The notes below the pieces were generated by a model. It did no database searches. It was not told the origin of the DNA and was given only the letters and a program-made list of their open reading frames with translations. The position numbers and the translations under genes were made by a program. From the NCBI RefSeq assembly GCF_025215495.1, contig NZ_CP104302.1:3472001-3536000 (forward strand): a DNA stretch of 64,000 nt, given 5' to 3'. The stretch is from Mycolicibacterium brumae. GTDB taxonomy: Bacteria > Actinomycetota > Actinomycetes > Mycobacteriales > Mycobacteriaceae. Shown piece after piece: positions 9,140 to 17,937 of this stretch (position 1 is its first letter; each line of letters begins with the position of its first letter).

Positions 9140-10006
9140 TCAGCCGTAGCTGTAGAAGCCCTGGCCGGACTTCTTGCCGAGCATCCCCGCCTCGACCATA
9201 CGCTCCAGCAGCGGGGGCGATCCGTAGTGCGGTTCCTTGAACTCGTCGTAGAGCTTGTCGGCGATCATTTTCACGGTGTCCAGGCCCACCAGGTCGGACA
9301 GCCGCAGCGGCCCCATCGGGTGCGAGAGTCCGGCGACGACGGCGGTGTCGATGTCCTCGACGGTGGCGAAGCCCGCCTCGACCATCCGGATGGCCGACAG
9401 CAGGTAGGGCAGCAGCAACGCGTTGACGACGAAGCCGGCGCGATCCCCGCAGCGCACCACCTGTTTGCCCAGCACGTTGCCGGCGAACTCCTCGGCGCGA
9501 GCCGCGGCGTCGTCGCCGGTGGCCAGGCTGGAGACCAGCTCGACCAGCGGCAGCACCGGAACCGGGTTGAAGAAGTGCAGGCCGATGACCCGGGACGGGT
9601 TCTTGGTGGCGGCGGCGATCTTCATGATCGGGATGCTGGAGGTGTTCGACGCCAGCACGGCCTCCGGGTCGGTGATGACCTCGTCGAGGCGGGCGAAGAT
9701 CGCGGCCTTGACGTTCTCGTCCTCGATGACGGCCTCGATGACCAGGTCGCGGTCGGCGAAGTCGGCCAGATCGGTGGTGAACGACAGGCCGTCGAGGGCC
9801 CGGTCGCGCTCCCGCTCGGTGATCTTGCCGGCGCTGACCCCGCGTTCCAGGGACTTGGTGATCCGGGCGCGGCCGCCGGCCACCAGCGCGTCGGTGGTCT
9901 CGAACACCTTGACGTTGACGCCAGACCGGGCACACACCTCGGCGATGCCGGCGCCCATCTGGCCGGCGCCCACGACGCCGACGCGTTCAATCGGTTTGGT
10001 TGTCAT
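9140..10006 (-). CDS. fadB2: 3-hydroxybutyryl-CoA dehydrogenase FadB2
   Basis: 288 residues. It is an NAD(P)-dependent 3-hydroxyacyl-CoA dehydrogenase of beta-oxidation and butyrate-type metabolism. The dinucleotide motif GAGQMG is at residues 13-18. The catalytic His lies in VIGLHFFNPV and is paired with the Glu of the following PLVELVS segment. The C-terminal dimer domain includes GLSHPMGPLRLSDLVGLDT. Length is typical of the stand-alone form. It lies downstream of icl on the same strand but beyond a strong hairpin, and 106 nt upstream of the methyltransferase gene. The ATG at 10006 has a GAAAGAAG ribosome-binding region. Confidence 0.93.
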   Translation of the reverse strand: MTTKPIERVGVVGAGQMGAGIAEVCARSGVNVKVFETTDALVAGGRARITKSLERGVSAGKITERERDRALDGLSFTTDLADFADRDLVIEAVIEDENVKAAIFARLDEVITDPEAVLASNTSSIPIMKIAAATKNPSRVIGLHFFNPVPVLPLVELVSSLATGDDAAARAEEFAGNVLGKQVVRCGDRAGFVVNALLLPYLLSAIRMVEAGFATVEDIDTAVVAGLSHPMGPLRLSDLVGLDTVKMIADKLYDEFKEPHYGSPPLLERMVEAGMLGKKSGQGFYSYG

Positions 10007-10042
10007 GCTGTCACTTCTTTCCGCAGGTGGGGAGCTATGCGA

Positions 10043-10076
10043 CAGGCCCCGCCCAGAACGGGCCGGGCGGGGCCTG
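10043..10076 (-). terminator. Strong hairpin after isocitrate lyase
   Basis: CAGGCCCCGCCC (10043-10054) pairs perfectly with 10065-10076 around a 10-nt loop. It begins 14 nt beyond the icl stop on the minus strand. There is no clear U-tract, so it is of the tailless type often proposed for mycobacteria; it may attenuate rather than fully stop transcription into fadB2. Confidence 0.6.
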
Positions 10077-10089
10077 ATGCATTGAATTC

Positions 10090-11376
10090 TTAGTGGAACT
10101 GGCCTTCTTCGGTGGAGCCGGCCAGCGCGGTGGTCGAGCTCGTCGGATCGACCGTGGTGGCGATCTTGTCGAAGTAACCGGCGCCAACCTCACGCTGGTG
10201 CTTGGTGGCGGTGTAACCGCGCTCCTCGGCGGCGAACTCGCGCTCCTGCAGTTCGACGTAGGCCTTCATCTGCTCGCGGGCGTAGCCGTAGGCCAGGTCG
10301 AACATCGAGTAGTTGAGGGCGTGGAAGCCGGCCAGCGTGATGAACTGGAACTTGAAGCCCATCGCGCCCAGCTCGCGCTGGAACTTGGCGATGGTGTCGT
10401 CGTCCAGGTGCTGCTTCCAGTTGAACGACGGCGAGCAGTTGTAGGCCAGCATCTGGTCCGGGAACTCGCTCTTGACGCCCTCGGCGAACTTCTTGGCCAG
10501 CTCCAGGTCCGGGGTGCCGGTCTCCATCCAGATCAGGTCGGAGTACGGGGCGTAGGCCTTGGCGCGGGCGATGCACGGCTCCAGGCCGTTCTGCACGCGG
10601 AAGAAGCCTTCCTTGGTCCGCTCACCGGTGATGAACGGCTGATCGCGCTCGTCCACATCGGAGGTGATCAGGGTGGCGGCCTCGGCGTCGGTGCGGGCGA
10701 TGACCACGGTCGGGACGTCGGCCACGTCGGCGGCCAGGCGGGCCGAGGTCAGGGTGCGGATGTGCTGCTGGGTCGGGATCAGCACCTTGCCACCGAGGTG
10801 GCCGCACTTCTTCTCCGAGGCGAGCTGGTCTTCCCAGTGCGAACCGGCGACACCGGCGGCGATCATGGCCTTCTGCAGCTCGTAGACGTTCAGCGCGCCA
10901 CCGAAGCCGGCTTCGCCGTCGGCGACGATCGGGGCCAGCCAGTTCTCGACCGAGGTGTCGCCCTCGACCTTGGCGATCTCGTCGGCGCGCAGCAGCGCGT
11001 TGTTGATCCGGCGCACGACCTGCGGCACCGAGTTCGCCGGGTACAGGCTCTGGTCGGGGTAGGTGTGGCCGGACAGGTTGGCGTCACCGGCGACCTGCCA
11101 CCCGGACAGGTAGATGGCCTTCAGGCCGGCACGGACCTGCTGGACGGCCATGTTGCCGGTCAGCGCGCCAAGCGAGTTGACGAAATCCATGTTGTGCAGC
11201 TGCTCCCAGAGCACCTCGGCGCCGCGGCGGGCCAGGGTGTGCTCCTCAACGACGGTGCCCTGCAGGGCGACGACGTCGGCGGGGGTGTAGGTGCGGGTGA
11301 CGCCCTTCCAGCGGGGATTGGTATCCCAGTCGTGCTGGATGGCCTCGGGGGACTTGGGGGTGCCGACAGTGGACAC
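10090..11376 (-). CDS. icl: Isocitrate lyase (Icl1/AceA)
   Basis: 428 residues. It cleaves isocitrate to glyoxylate and succinate in the glyoxylate shunt, which is needed for growth on acetate and fatty acids; the mycobacterial enzyme also acts as methylisocitrate lyase. The signature KKCGHLGGK with the catalytic Cys is present, as are [15 protein letters not shown] and the ending [13 protein letters not shown]. An upstream ATG at 11415 would add 13 residues. GTG at 11376 is preferred because AAGGAG lies 6 nt before it and the protein then starts [13 protein letters not shown], as in known enzymes. Upstream sequences resemble RamB sites, and the ramB gene is close by. Confidence 0.96.
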   Translation of the reverse strand: MSTVGTPKSPEAIQHDWDTNPRWKGVTRTYTPADVVALQGTVVEEHTLARRGAEVLWEQLHNMDFVNSLGALTGNMAVQQVRAGLKAIYLSGWQVAGDANLSGHTYPDQSLYPANSVPQVVRRINNALLRADEIAKVEGDTSVENWLAPIVADGEAGFGGALNVYELQKAMIAAGVAGSHWEDQLASEKKCGHLGGKVLIPTQQHIRTLTSARLAADVADVPTVVIARTDAEAATLITSDVDERDQPFITGERTKEGFFRVQNGLEPCIARAKAYAPYSDLIWMETGTPDLELAKKFAEGVKSEFPDQMLAYNCSPSFNWKQHLDDDTIAKFQRELGAMGFKFQFITLAGFHALNYSMFDLAYGYAREQMKAYVELQEREFAAEERGYTATKHQREVGAGYFDKIATTVDPTSSTTALAGSTEEGQFH

Positions 11377-11530
11377 AGGGGACTCCTTCAACTCGCGATG
11401 CTTGCTTGGCTGCACGTCGCCTTGGCGTCTCCGGGATCACCGGCTTGCTAACACCGCCGCAACGTCGCTGATGCGCTCCTATGAGGGTGCCATGCCGCAT
11501 ATGCGCAGGTCCACCCCATGCCATTGCCAA

Positions 11531-11570
11531 TTTTCGCCAAGCCGCAGACGATCTAGCTAAGTTTGCGAAG
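11531..11570. promoter_or_regulatory. Candidate RamB-binding sites upstream of icl
   Basis: AAGTTTGCGAAG at 11559-11570 resembles the RamB half-site known from corynebacteria (core TTTGCAAA-like). A related inverted TTGGCGAAAA lies on the minus strand at 11531-11540. The 281-bp gap between icl and the thioesterase gene otherwise holds no gene. RamB represses icl in related organisms, and its gene is 1 kb away. Matching was by eye and from memory of the motif. Confidence 0.4.
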
Positions 11571-11657
11571 ATCGGCCTACGCTTTACCGGTTCAGAAGTA
11601 ACCCGTAAGTAACAAGTCTGCGCAGGTCAACGGGAGAAAAACAGGACAGACGTACTG

Positions 11658-12476
11658 TTAGAGATTGAACAGCGCCGCGACGGCCTTCACCTCGTCGCCG
11701 ACGGCATATGTGAGGGTTATTACAGTCCGATCCGTCAGCTCCGGTCCGAACCGGTCGGTGCTGCCCGGCGGGTACACGTGGCTGACGATCTCCAGCCGAT
11801 CACCCAGCGCCACCGGCGCGTCGTGCTCGATGGTCACCCGCAGCGGCTTCGCCAGCAGCTCGGGATGCTCGTCCAGGTAATCCTCGATCACGCCCCAGTA
11901 CTGGGCGTTGTTCATGTGGTCGAACAGGTCGATGTCGGTCACCCGCACCGGGTAGGTCCGGACGTCGACGGCGTCGGCGCGCGCGCCCGGGCTCAAGTAG
12001 GCCTTCCAGCGCAGCCGGTCCACCGACGTGGTGCGGCGCAGCCCGGCCAGGAAGTCGTCGGAGATCCGGGACGGCCCCTGGGTTTCCCGATTGATGTTGA
12101 GCCAGAACGCCTCGGACTCCACCAGTCCACCCTTGCGGCCGTCGATGCGCACCCGCATCTCGCACCACCGGTTCGACGTCCCCGAACACCACCGCCGCAG
12201 CCGCAGCATGTCGCCGAACTCGATCGGCGCGATCAGGTCGATCATGGTGCGCCGGACGATCCACAGCGGGTGGGTGGCCTCGTAGCCGAGTTCCCGCAGC
12301 TGGTCGGAGCCCAGGTCCTGGATGTGCCGCGCGGCGGCGTCGAACCGGAGCCGTCCGGTGCGGTCGATGTCGCCGACCCGCAGCGGCCATTGCCGGTCGA
12401 ACACGTCGGGATGCGGATCCGGCACCGGCATGAGTTGCTTGGCGAGGCCGGTCGTGCCGGCGGCGTTGTTCTGCAC
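11658..12476 (-). CDS. Acyl-ACP thioesterase-like protein (Rv0466-like)
   Basis: About 272 residues in two hot-dog modules. The N-terminal module contains RHIQDLGSDQLRELGYEATHPLWIVRRT. The C-terminal module contains VRVTDIDLFDHMNNAQYWGVIEDYL, whose Asp/His/Asn cluster is typical of the acyl-ACP thioesterase family. The likely reaction is hydrolysis of acyl thioesters. The longer frame back to 12653 overlaps ramB and is rejected. GTG at 12476 was chosen because it leaves a short divergent promoter gap, though an ATG at 12431 (MPVPDPHPDVFDRQW) would also give a complete domain. It is divergent from ramB and adjacent to icl. Confidence 0.83.
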   Translation of the reverse strand: MQNNAAGTTGLAKQLMPVPDPHPDVFDRQWPLRVGDIDRTGRLRFDAAARHIQDLGSDQLRELGYEATHPLWIVRRTMIDLIAPIEFGDMLRLRRWCSGTSNRWCEMRVRIDGRKGGLVESEAFWLNINRETQGPSRISDDFLAGLRRTTSVDRLRWKAYLSPGARADAVDVRTYPVRVTDIDLFDHMNNAQYWGVIEDYLDEHPELLAKPLRVTIEHDAPVALGDRLEIVSHVYPPGSTDRFGPELTDRTVITLTYAVGDEVKAVAALFNL

Positions 12477-12547
12477 GCAGCCGATCATGCCAGCCGCCGT
12501 CGACGGCCGGCATTGGCACCTTTGCGAACCGGCCTTAACCGCGCGCG

Positions 12548-12553
12548 TACGCT
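12548..12553 (+). promoter_or_regulatory. Leaderless -10 box (TACGCT) for ramB
   Basis: TACGCT ends 6 nt before the GTG at 12560 with no ribosome-binding site between, which supports that GTG as the true start and a leaderless mRNA. Confidence 0.5.
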
Positions 12554-12559
12554 GACTCG

Positions 12560-13972
12560 GTGTCCAAGACGTTCGTCGGCGCGCGGGTACGACAACTCCG
12601 CAACGAACGCGGCTACAGCCAGGCCGCGTTGGCCCAGCGGCTGCAGATCTCACCGAGCTACCTCAACCAGATCGAGCACGACGTCCGCCCGTTGACCGTG
12701 CCGGTGCTGCTGCGCATCACCGAGGCGTTCGGCGTCGACGCGACCTTCTTCGCCTCCGAGGACGACACCCGGCTGGTCGCCGAACTGCGCGAGGCCACCC
12801 TGGACCGCGATCTCGGCGTGGACGTCGACGTCTCCGAGATCGCCGATCTGGTCGCCGCGCATCCGTCGCTGGCCAAGGCCATGGTCAATCTGCACCGGCG
12901 CTACCGGATCACCACCGCGCAGCTGGCCGCGGCCACCGAGGACCGGTTCAACGACGGCAGCGGCAGCGGGGCCATCACCATGCCGCACGAGGAGGTGCGG
13001 GACTACTTCTATCAGCGGCAGAACTATCTGCACGAGCTCGACACAGCCGCCGAGGACCTCACCAACCGGATGCGGATGCACCGCGGCGACCTGGCCGGCG
13101 ACCTGGCCCGGCGGCTCTCGGAGGTGCACGGGGTGCTGATCACCCGGCGTATCGACTTGGGCGACAACCTGCTGCACCGCTACGACCCGGACACCCGGAC
13201 GTTGGAGATCAACGGCAACCTCTCGGCCGGGCAGCAGGTGTTCAAACTCGCGACCGAGCTGGCGTATCTGGAACACGGCCAACTGATCGACACCCTGGTG
13301 GCCGACGGCGGGTTCACCAGCGACGAATCGCGCACGCTGGCCCGGCTCGGGCTGGCCAACTATTTCGCCGCCGCGACGCTGCTGCCCTACCGCCAGTTCC
13401 ACGACGTGGCGGAGAACTTCCGCTACGACGTCGAGCGGCTCTCCGCGTTCTATCAGGTCTCCTACGAGACCATCTGCCACCGACTGTCCACCCTGCAACG
13501 CCCCTCGATGCGCGGCGTGCCGTTCTCCTTCGTCCGGGTGGATCGGGCCGGCAATATGAGCAAGCGGCAATCGGCGACCGGCTTCCACTTCTCCTCGGCC
13601 GGCGGCACCTGCCCGCTGTGGAACGTCTACGAGACCTTCGCCAACCCGGGGAAGATCCTGGTGCAGATCGCGCAGATGCCCGACGGCCGCAATTACATGT
13701 GGGTGGCCCGCACCATCGAGCGCCGCGCCTCCCGATACGGCCAGCCCGGCAAGACGTTCGCCATCGGGCTGGGCTGCGAGATCCGGCACGCCCACCGGCT
13801 GGTGTACTCCGAGGGCCTGGACCTCTCCGGCGACGTCGCAACCCCGATCGGGGCGGGTTGCCGGGTGTGTGAGCGCGACAATTGCGCGCAGCGGGCCTTC
13901 CCCGCGCTGGGCCGCGCGCTGGATCTGGACGCGCACCGGTCCACGGTGTCGCCGTACCTGGTCCGGCCGTAG
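12560..13972 (+). CDS. ramB: Transcriptional regulator RamB (regulator of acetate metabolism)
   Basis: 470 residues. An XRE helix-turn-helix is at about 5-60 (RQLRNERGYSQAALAQRLQISPSYLNQIEHD). A middle domain related to ImmA/IrrE peptidases follows (about 150-260), but the position of the metal-binding HExxH reads TELAYLEHG, so it should not be an active protease. The C-terminal ScfR-type domain (about 300-465) has clustered Cys residues (CPLWNVYETF; GCRVCERDNCAQRAFP). RamB senses carbon status and controls icl and other acetate genes. The GTG start is supported by a -10 box 6 nt upstream. It lies two genes away from icl and diverges from the thioesterase gene. Confidence 0.92.
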   Translation: MSKTFVGARVRQLRNERGYSQAALAQRLQISPSYLNQIEHDVRPLTVPVLLRITEAFGVDATFFASEDDTRLVAELREATLDRDLGVDVDVSEIADLVAAHPSLAKAMVNLHRRYRITTAQLAAATEDRFNDGSGSGAITMPHEEVRDYFYQRQNYLHELDTAAEDLTNRMRMHRGDLAGDLARRLSEVHGVLITRRIDLGDNLLHRYDPDTRTLEINGNLSAGQQVFKLATELAYLEHGQLIDTLVADGGFTSDESRTLARLGLANYFAAATLLPYRQFHDVAENFRYDVERLSAFYQVSYETICHRLSTLQRPSMRGVPFSFVRVDRAGNMSKRQSATGFHFSSAGGTCPLWNVYETFANPGKILVQIAQMPDGRNYMWVARTIERRASRYGQPGKTFAIGLGCEIRHAHRLVYSEGLDLSGDVATPIGAGCRVCERDNCAQRAFPALGRALDLDAHRSTVSPYLVRP

Positions 13973-14000
13973 GGAGCCTCGCCTGTGCCAGACTGCCCCC

Positions 14001-14552
14001 ATGAGCGAACTGCAGCCCGCCCGCTTCCCGTCCGACAGTGACCTGCGCAGCGTGGGGCCGATCAACTGGGCCATCTGCCGTCTCGGCGCCCGCGGTATTC
14101 GCGCGCCTGAGTTCCGGCTGTTCAACGTGCTCAGTCGGCACAGCCTGCTGTTCTGGAGCTGGCTGCCGTTCTCCGGGGTGCTGCTGTACTGGGGCCGGCT
14201 GTCCCGCCAGGACGCCGAGACCGTCATCCTGCGGGTCGGGCACATCCGCGAGTGCGAGTACGAGCTGCAGCAGCACCGCCGGCTGGCCCGCTCCCGCGGC
14301 GTGGACGCCGAAACGCAGGAGAAGATCTTCGCCGGCCCGGACGCCGCCGGGCTGACCGACCGGCAGCGCGCGCTGCTGCGGGCCACCGACGAGTTCGTGC
14401 TCAACCGCGGGGTCTCCGATGAGACGTGGGCCGAGCTGGCCCGACACCTGGACCGTCGTCAGCAGATCGAGTTCTGCATGCTGGCCGCCCAGTACGACGG
14501 CCTGTCGGCCAGCATGAACACGCTGCGGATCCCGCTGGACTTCGCCGACTGA
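14001..14552 (+). CDS. Carboxymuconolactone decarboxylase/AhpD-like protein (Rv0464c-like)
   Basis: 183 residues, all helical in appearance. The middle carries LRVGHIRECEYELQQHRRLARSRGV, the conserved Glu/Cys/His segment of the CMD/AhpD fold. The usual AhpD CxxC is not present: only one Cys (HIRECEYE) lies in the motif. A peroxidase-coupled redox role is therefore unlikely. ATG at 14001 is 28 nt after ramB on the same strand and could be co-transcribed with it. The convergent lpdC gene ends 70 nt downstream beyond a hairpin. Biological role unknown. Confidence 0.8.
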   Translation: MSELQPARFPSDSDLRSVGPINWAICRLGARGIRAPEFRLFNVLSRHSLLFWSWLPFSGVLLYWGRLSRQDAETVILRVGHIRECEYELQQHRRLARSRGVDAETQEKIFAGPDAAGLTDRQRALLRATDEFVLNRGVSDETWAELARHLDRRQQIEFCMLAAQYDGLSASMNTLRIPLDFAD

Positions 14553-14574
14553 AAGCTGACGTCCGCACAAAGCC

Positions 14575-14608
14575 GAGCGCTCGCCGGAATGGGTCCCGGC
14601 GAGCGCTC
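14575..14608. terminator. Bidirectional hairpin between convergent genes
   Basis: GAGCGCTCGCCGG (14575-14587) pairs perfectly with 14596-14608 around an 8-nt loop. It lies midway between two convergent stop codons, so it can serve both directions. No U-tract is evident. Confidence 0.65.
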
Positions 14609-14622
14609 AGTCGTGTACGGGG

Positions 14623-16023
14623 TCAGAAGTTGATCATGTGCCCGGCCAGCCCGTGGAAGCACTCCTGCAGGGCTTCGGACAGGGTCGGGTGGGTGTGCAC
14701 GTTGCGGGCGCATTCGACGGCGGTCAGGTCCCACTTCTGCGCCAGCGTCAGCTCCGGCAGCAGTTCGGAAACATCGGGTCCGATGAGGTGCCCGCCGATC
14801 AGCTCCAGGTGCTTCTTGTCTGCGATCAGCTTCACGAAGCCGGTCGGGTCGGCCAGGCCGTGCGCCTTGCCGTTGGCGGTGAAGGGGAACTTTGCCACCA
14901 CCACGTCGTAGCCCTCGGCCTTGGCCTGCTCCTCGGTGAGCCCGAAGCTGGCCACCTGCGGCTGGCAGAACGTCGCCCGCGGCATCATCCGGTAGTCGCC
15001 GAGGGTCATGGTCTCCGCGTCGGCGATGGTCTCGGCGGCGACGACGGCCTGGGCCTCGGCGACGTGCGCGAGCTGCAGCTTGGCGGTGACATCGCCGATG
15101 GCGTAGATGCTCGGCACATTGGTGCGCATCCGGTCATCGATGGCGATCGCGCCGCGCTCGGTCAGCTCGACGCCGGCCTTATCCAGCCCGTAGCCCTCGA
15201 CGTTGGGCGCGAACCCGATGGCCTGCAGCACCTTGTCGGCGCGCAGTCCCTCGGTCTTGCCGTCCTTGCTGATGGTGACAATGACGGACCCGTCGGCGCC
15301 CTCATCTTGGATGGACTCCACCTTGGTGCCGGTGAGGATCTTGACGCCAAGCTTCTTGTACTGCTTCTCGATCTCCTTGGAAACCTCGGCGTCCTCGTTG
15401 GGCAGCGCGCGGGGCAGGAACTCGACGATGGTGACGTCGACGCCGTAATTCTTGAGCACGTACGCGAATTCCATGCCGATCGCGCCGGCGCCGGCGATGA
15501 CGATGGAGCCCGGCAGCTCGCGGGTCAGGATCTGCTTCTCGTAGGTGACGACGTTCTCGCTCAGCGACGTGCCCGGCACCAGCCGGGTGCTGCTGCCGGT
15601 GGCGATGATGGCGTGGTCGAAGGTGACGGTCTCCGATCCCCCGTCGTTCAGTTCGACGTTGAGGGTGTTGGCGTCGGCGAAGCGGCCGTAGCCGTGGATC
15701 TCGGTGATGCCGTTCTTCTTCATCAGGTAGTGCACGCCGGCGGTGCGTCCCTCGGACACCTTGCGGCTACGGTCGAAGGCGGCGCCGAAGTCGAAGCTCA
15801 CCTCACCGCTGATGCCGAAGGTCTTGGCCTCCTTGTGGAAGATGTGCGCCAGTTCGGCGTTGCGCAGCAGCGCCTTGCTCGGGATGCACCCGACGTTCAG
15901 ACACACCCCGCCCCAGTACTTGGGTTCGACGATCGCGGTTTTGAGCCCGAGTTGGGCTGCGCGAATGGCGGCGACATAGCCGCCGGGGCCTGCTCCGAGC
16001 ACGACAACGTCATAGTGAGTCAC
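14623..16023 (-). CDS. lpdC: Dihydrolipoamide dehydrogenase LpdC (E3)
   Basis: 466 residues. The flavoenzyme reoxidises dihydrolipoamide for pyruvate and branched-chain dehydrogenases and, in M. tuberculosis, for the peroxynitrite reductase system. The FAD motif GAGPGGY begins at residue 10. The redox disulfide is Cys41-Cys46 ([13 protein letters not shown]). A second nucleotide motif is GAGAIGMEF, and the C-terminal HTHPTLSE supplies the His-Glu dyad. GTG at 16023 gives the standard [10 protein letters not shown] start; the ATG at 16071 would add 16 unsupported residues. It lies downstream of the two membrane-protein genes on the same strand. Confidence 0.96.
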   Translation of the reverse strand: MTHYDVVVLGAGPGGYVAAIRAAQLGLKTAIVEPKYWGGVCLNVGCIPSKALLRNAELAHIFHKEAKTFGISGEVSFDFGAAFDRSRKVSEGRTAGVHYLMKKNGITEIHGYGRFADANTLNVELNDGGSETVTFDHAIIATGSSTRLVPGTSLSENVVTYEKQILTRELPGSIVIAGAGAIGMEFAYVLKNYGVDVTIVEFLPRALPNEDAEVSKEIEKQYKKLGVKILTGTKVESIQDEGADGSVIVTISKDGKTEGLRADKVLQAIGFAPNVEGYGLDKAGVELTERGAIAIDDRMRTNVPSIYAIGDVTAKLQLAHVAEAQAVVAAETIADAETMTLGDYRMMPRATFCQPQVASFGLTEEQAKAEGYDVVVAKFPFTANGKAHGLADPTGFVKLIADKKHLELIGGHLIGPDVSELLPELTLAQKWDLTAVECARNVHTHPTLSEALQECFHGLAGHMINF

Positions 16024-16086
16024 GTCGCCAACCCTATCGGCTCGGTCGGGATACCGGCAGGGGAAAGTCACGACGGTTCAGCGACG

Positions 16087-17067
16087 TTACGGCGTGATCC
16101 AACCGAACGCGTAGGACCCGTACAGCGCCAGCGCTCCCAGTCCGGCCGCGAACGGGGCGGACATCAGCGCGATCGCCAGCCCGGGCAACAGCGGCCGCCG
16201 CTGATCGGCCAACGACACCAGCAGCGCGGCCAGCGTCGAGACCGCCACGAACCCGAAGGTGGCGAACTCGGTCCAGGTCTTGTCCAGCGCGGAGTGCCAC
16301 CACTGGAACAGGCCCAGACCGATCCCGGCGGCCAGCACCCACACCCCGGCCAGCACCAGGAGGAACTGCCACAGCCGGACACTCTGATAGGCGCCCGGGA
16401 CCACCACCGGCAGCGCGGGTGACACCTTGCGGCTGCGACTCTTGGGCATCGCGTGCCGGGGCCCGTGATGCTCCTCGTGGTGTTCGTCGTGGTGTTCATC
16501 GCCGACGTCGTCGGACTGGTCGTCCGGGTCGGCAGAGAGCCGCTCGGCGTCCAGGTCGGTGATGCTCAGGTTCTCGGTGTGCACGTGCGGGTTGCCCAGC
16601 GCGCCGCCGGGTTCGAGGCGCGAGGAACGAGCTCCGAAGGGGCCCGGCGCAACCCCGCCGGCGTCCGGTTCGACGTCTGCCGGCACTGGCTCGGGGTCGG
16701 GGGCGCGCCAGACCAACTCCTCGTCGGAGAAGGCCCAGGCGGTGGCGACAGGCGCGCTGTCGGCGTCCGGGGTCAGGTCCCCACTGTCGCCGGAGCGGTC
16801 CTTGCGCTCGCCCGGCTCGTCTTCGACCGCCTCGGCCGGGACGGGCGCGTTCAGCGCCTCTTCATCCGTGCCCAGCGGCTGCGGATGCGGCCCGGTGTCG
16901 AAGATCGGCGCGTGATGCGGCTCGGTGTAAGGCATCTCGTCGATGTCGACGGGTTTGCGGGACGGTTTGCCTTCGGCGGTTGCGCCGTTTGCCGGCGTTC
17001 CGGTCTCGGGCGCGGCGGTGTCGACGCTAGACCCACCGTCCAGCTCGTCCTCGGGCTTCTCAGGCAC
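16087..17067 (-). CDS. Membrane protein with long acidic, His-rich N-terminal tail (Rv0461-like)
   Basis: 326 residues. The first 210 or so are acidic and Pro-rich, probably disordered and cytoplasmic. They end in a His cluster (DEHHDEHHEEHHGPRH, about 190-206), followed by a basic stretch (PKSRSRKVSP). The C-terminal 110 residues contain about three membrane helices (LLVLAGVWVLAAGIGLGLF; FGFVAVSTLAALLVSL; IALMSAPFAAGLGALALYG). Its ATG overlaps the stop of the upstream small membrane gene by 8 nt. M. tuberculosis Rv0461 beside lpdC appears to correspond to the C-terminal part only. Function unknown; metal binding by the His cluster is speculative. Confidence 0.72.
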   Translation of the reverse strand: MPEKPEDELDGGSSVDTAAPETGTPANGATAEGKPSRKPVDIDEMPYTEPHHAPIFDTGPHPQPLGTDEEALNAPVPAEAVEDEPGERKDRSGDSGDLTPDADSAPVATAWAFSDEELVWRAPDPEPVPADVEPDAGGVAPGPFGARSSRLEPGGALGNPHVHTENLSITDLDAERLSADPDDQSDDVGDEHHDEHHEEHHGPRHAMPKSRSRKVSPALPVVVPGAYQSVRLWQFLLVLAGVWVLAAGIGLGLFQWWHSALDKTWTEFATFGFVAVSTLAALLVSLADQRRPLLPGLAIALMSAPFAAGLGALALYGSYAFGWITP

Positions 17068-17338
17068 CGTGCACCACCTGGGCGAGCACCATCACCGCGA
17101 ACCACCCGGGCGCCACCGACAGCAGGAACGCGCCGGCGCCGGTCACCCAGCGCCGCCCGGACACCAGCACGGCGAGAATCCCGATCCCCGACGGGACGCC
17201 GAGCACCAGGCCCATCGCCAGGTCGGGCCGGATCGGCGTGGTCACCAACAACATTCCCAGCACCCCGCACAGGATCCCGACGGTGACGCCGACCAGCATC
17301 ACAGCAGTCAGGATGGGCGCCCGCGGCAGCGGAATCAT
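17060..17338 (-). CDS. Small hydrophobic membrane protein (Rv0460-like)
   Basis: 92 residues with three predicted membrane helices (about 9-31, 42-60 and 66-88) and little polar sequence. It overlaps the next gene by 8 nt and therefore forms a coupled pair with it. Position and size match M. tuberculosis Rv0460, an uncharacterised hydrophobic protein upstream of Rv0461 and lpdC. No catalytic motifs are visible. Confidence 0.68.
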   Translation of the reverse strand: MIPLPRAPILTAVMLVGVTVGILCGVLGMLLVTTPIRPDLAMGLVLGVPSGIGILAVLVSGRRWVTGAGAFLLSVAPGWFAVMVLAQVVHGA

Positions 17339-17366
17339 GCCTCCGACAATACGTCGGGTTTCCTCG

Positions 17367-17867
17367 CTAGCCGGGGAGCCGCGCGGCGCGCCCCGCCGGC
17401 GTCGGGCAGGCGTCGGCGGCCTCCGCGACGATCGCCGCAGGCGGCGACGACGGCCGCGCCCCGGCGTCCCAGTCCCGTCCGGTCAGCGGCGGATCACCTC
17501 CCAACACAGCCAACTCGTCGTCGGCATAGGCCCGGCCGCGGGACAGAAACCGCAGTCCCTCCGGGGATTCCAGGCTGAAACCACTGCCGCGCCCGGGCAC
17601 CACGTCGATGACCAGCTGGGTGTGCTTCCACGCCTCGAACTGCGGACCGGAGATCCACACCGGCGTCCCGTCGCCGACGCCCAGCACGCCCAGCAGCACG
17701 TCGCGGCTGCCGACCAGGAACTCCCCGTCCGGGTAACACATCGGCGAGGACCCGTCGCAGCAGCCGCCGGACTGGTGGAACATCACCGGCCCGTGTCGCG
17801 CGATCAGCGTCTCTAGCAGGTCGGCGGCGGGGCGGGTGACCAACACCCGCGGGATCGGTTCGGACAT
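17367..17867 (-). CDS. DUF779 family protein (Rv0459-like)
   Basis: 166 residues. The family hallmark FHQSGGCCDGSSPMCYPDGEF, with three Cys, is at about residues 30-50. A second conserved block is QFEAWKHTQLVIDVVPGRGSGFSLESPEGLRF. DUF779 genes usually sit directly beside an aldehyde dehydrogenase gene (Rv0458 in M. tuberculosis); none is adjacent here. ATG at 17867 was chosen, with an in-frame ATG at 17876 as alternative; a GGAGG lies just upstream of both. The long frame to 18122 runs antisense into the peptidase gene and is rejected. A metal or redox role for the Cys cluster is inference. Confidence 0.82.
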   Translation of the reverse strand: MSEPIPRVLVTRPAADLLETLIARHGPVMFHQSGGCCDGSSPMCYPDGEFLVGSRDVLLGVLGVGDGTPVWISGPQFEAWKHTQLVIDVVPGRGSGFSLESPEGLRFLSRGRAYADDELAVLGGDPPLTGRDWDAGARPSSPPAAIVAEAADACPTPAGRAARLPG

Positions 17868-17937
17868 CTGACCCATCACCTCCACCACAGTCGACACTGC
17901 CGAGCCTAGTGCGATCACCATCGGCCACAATGGCCGA

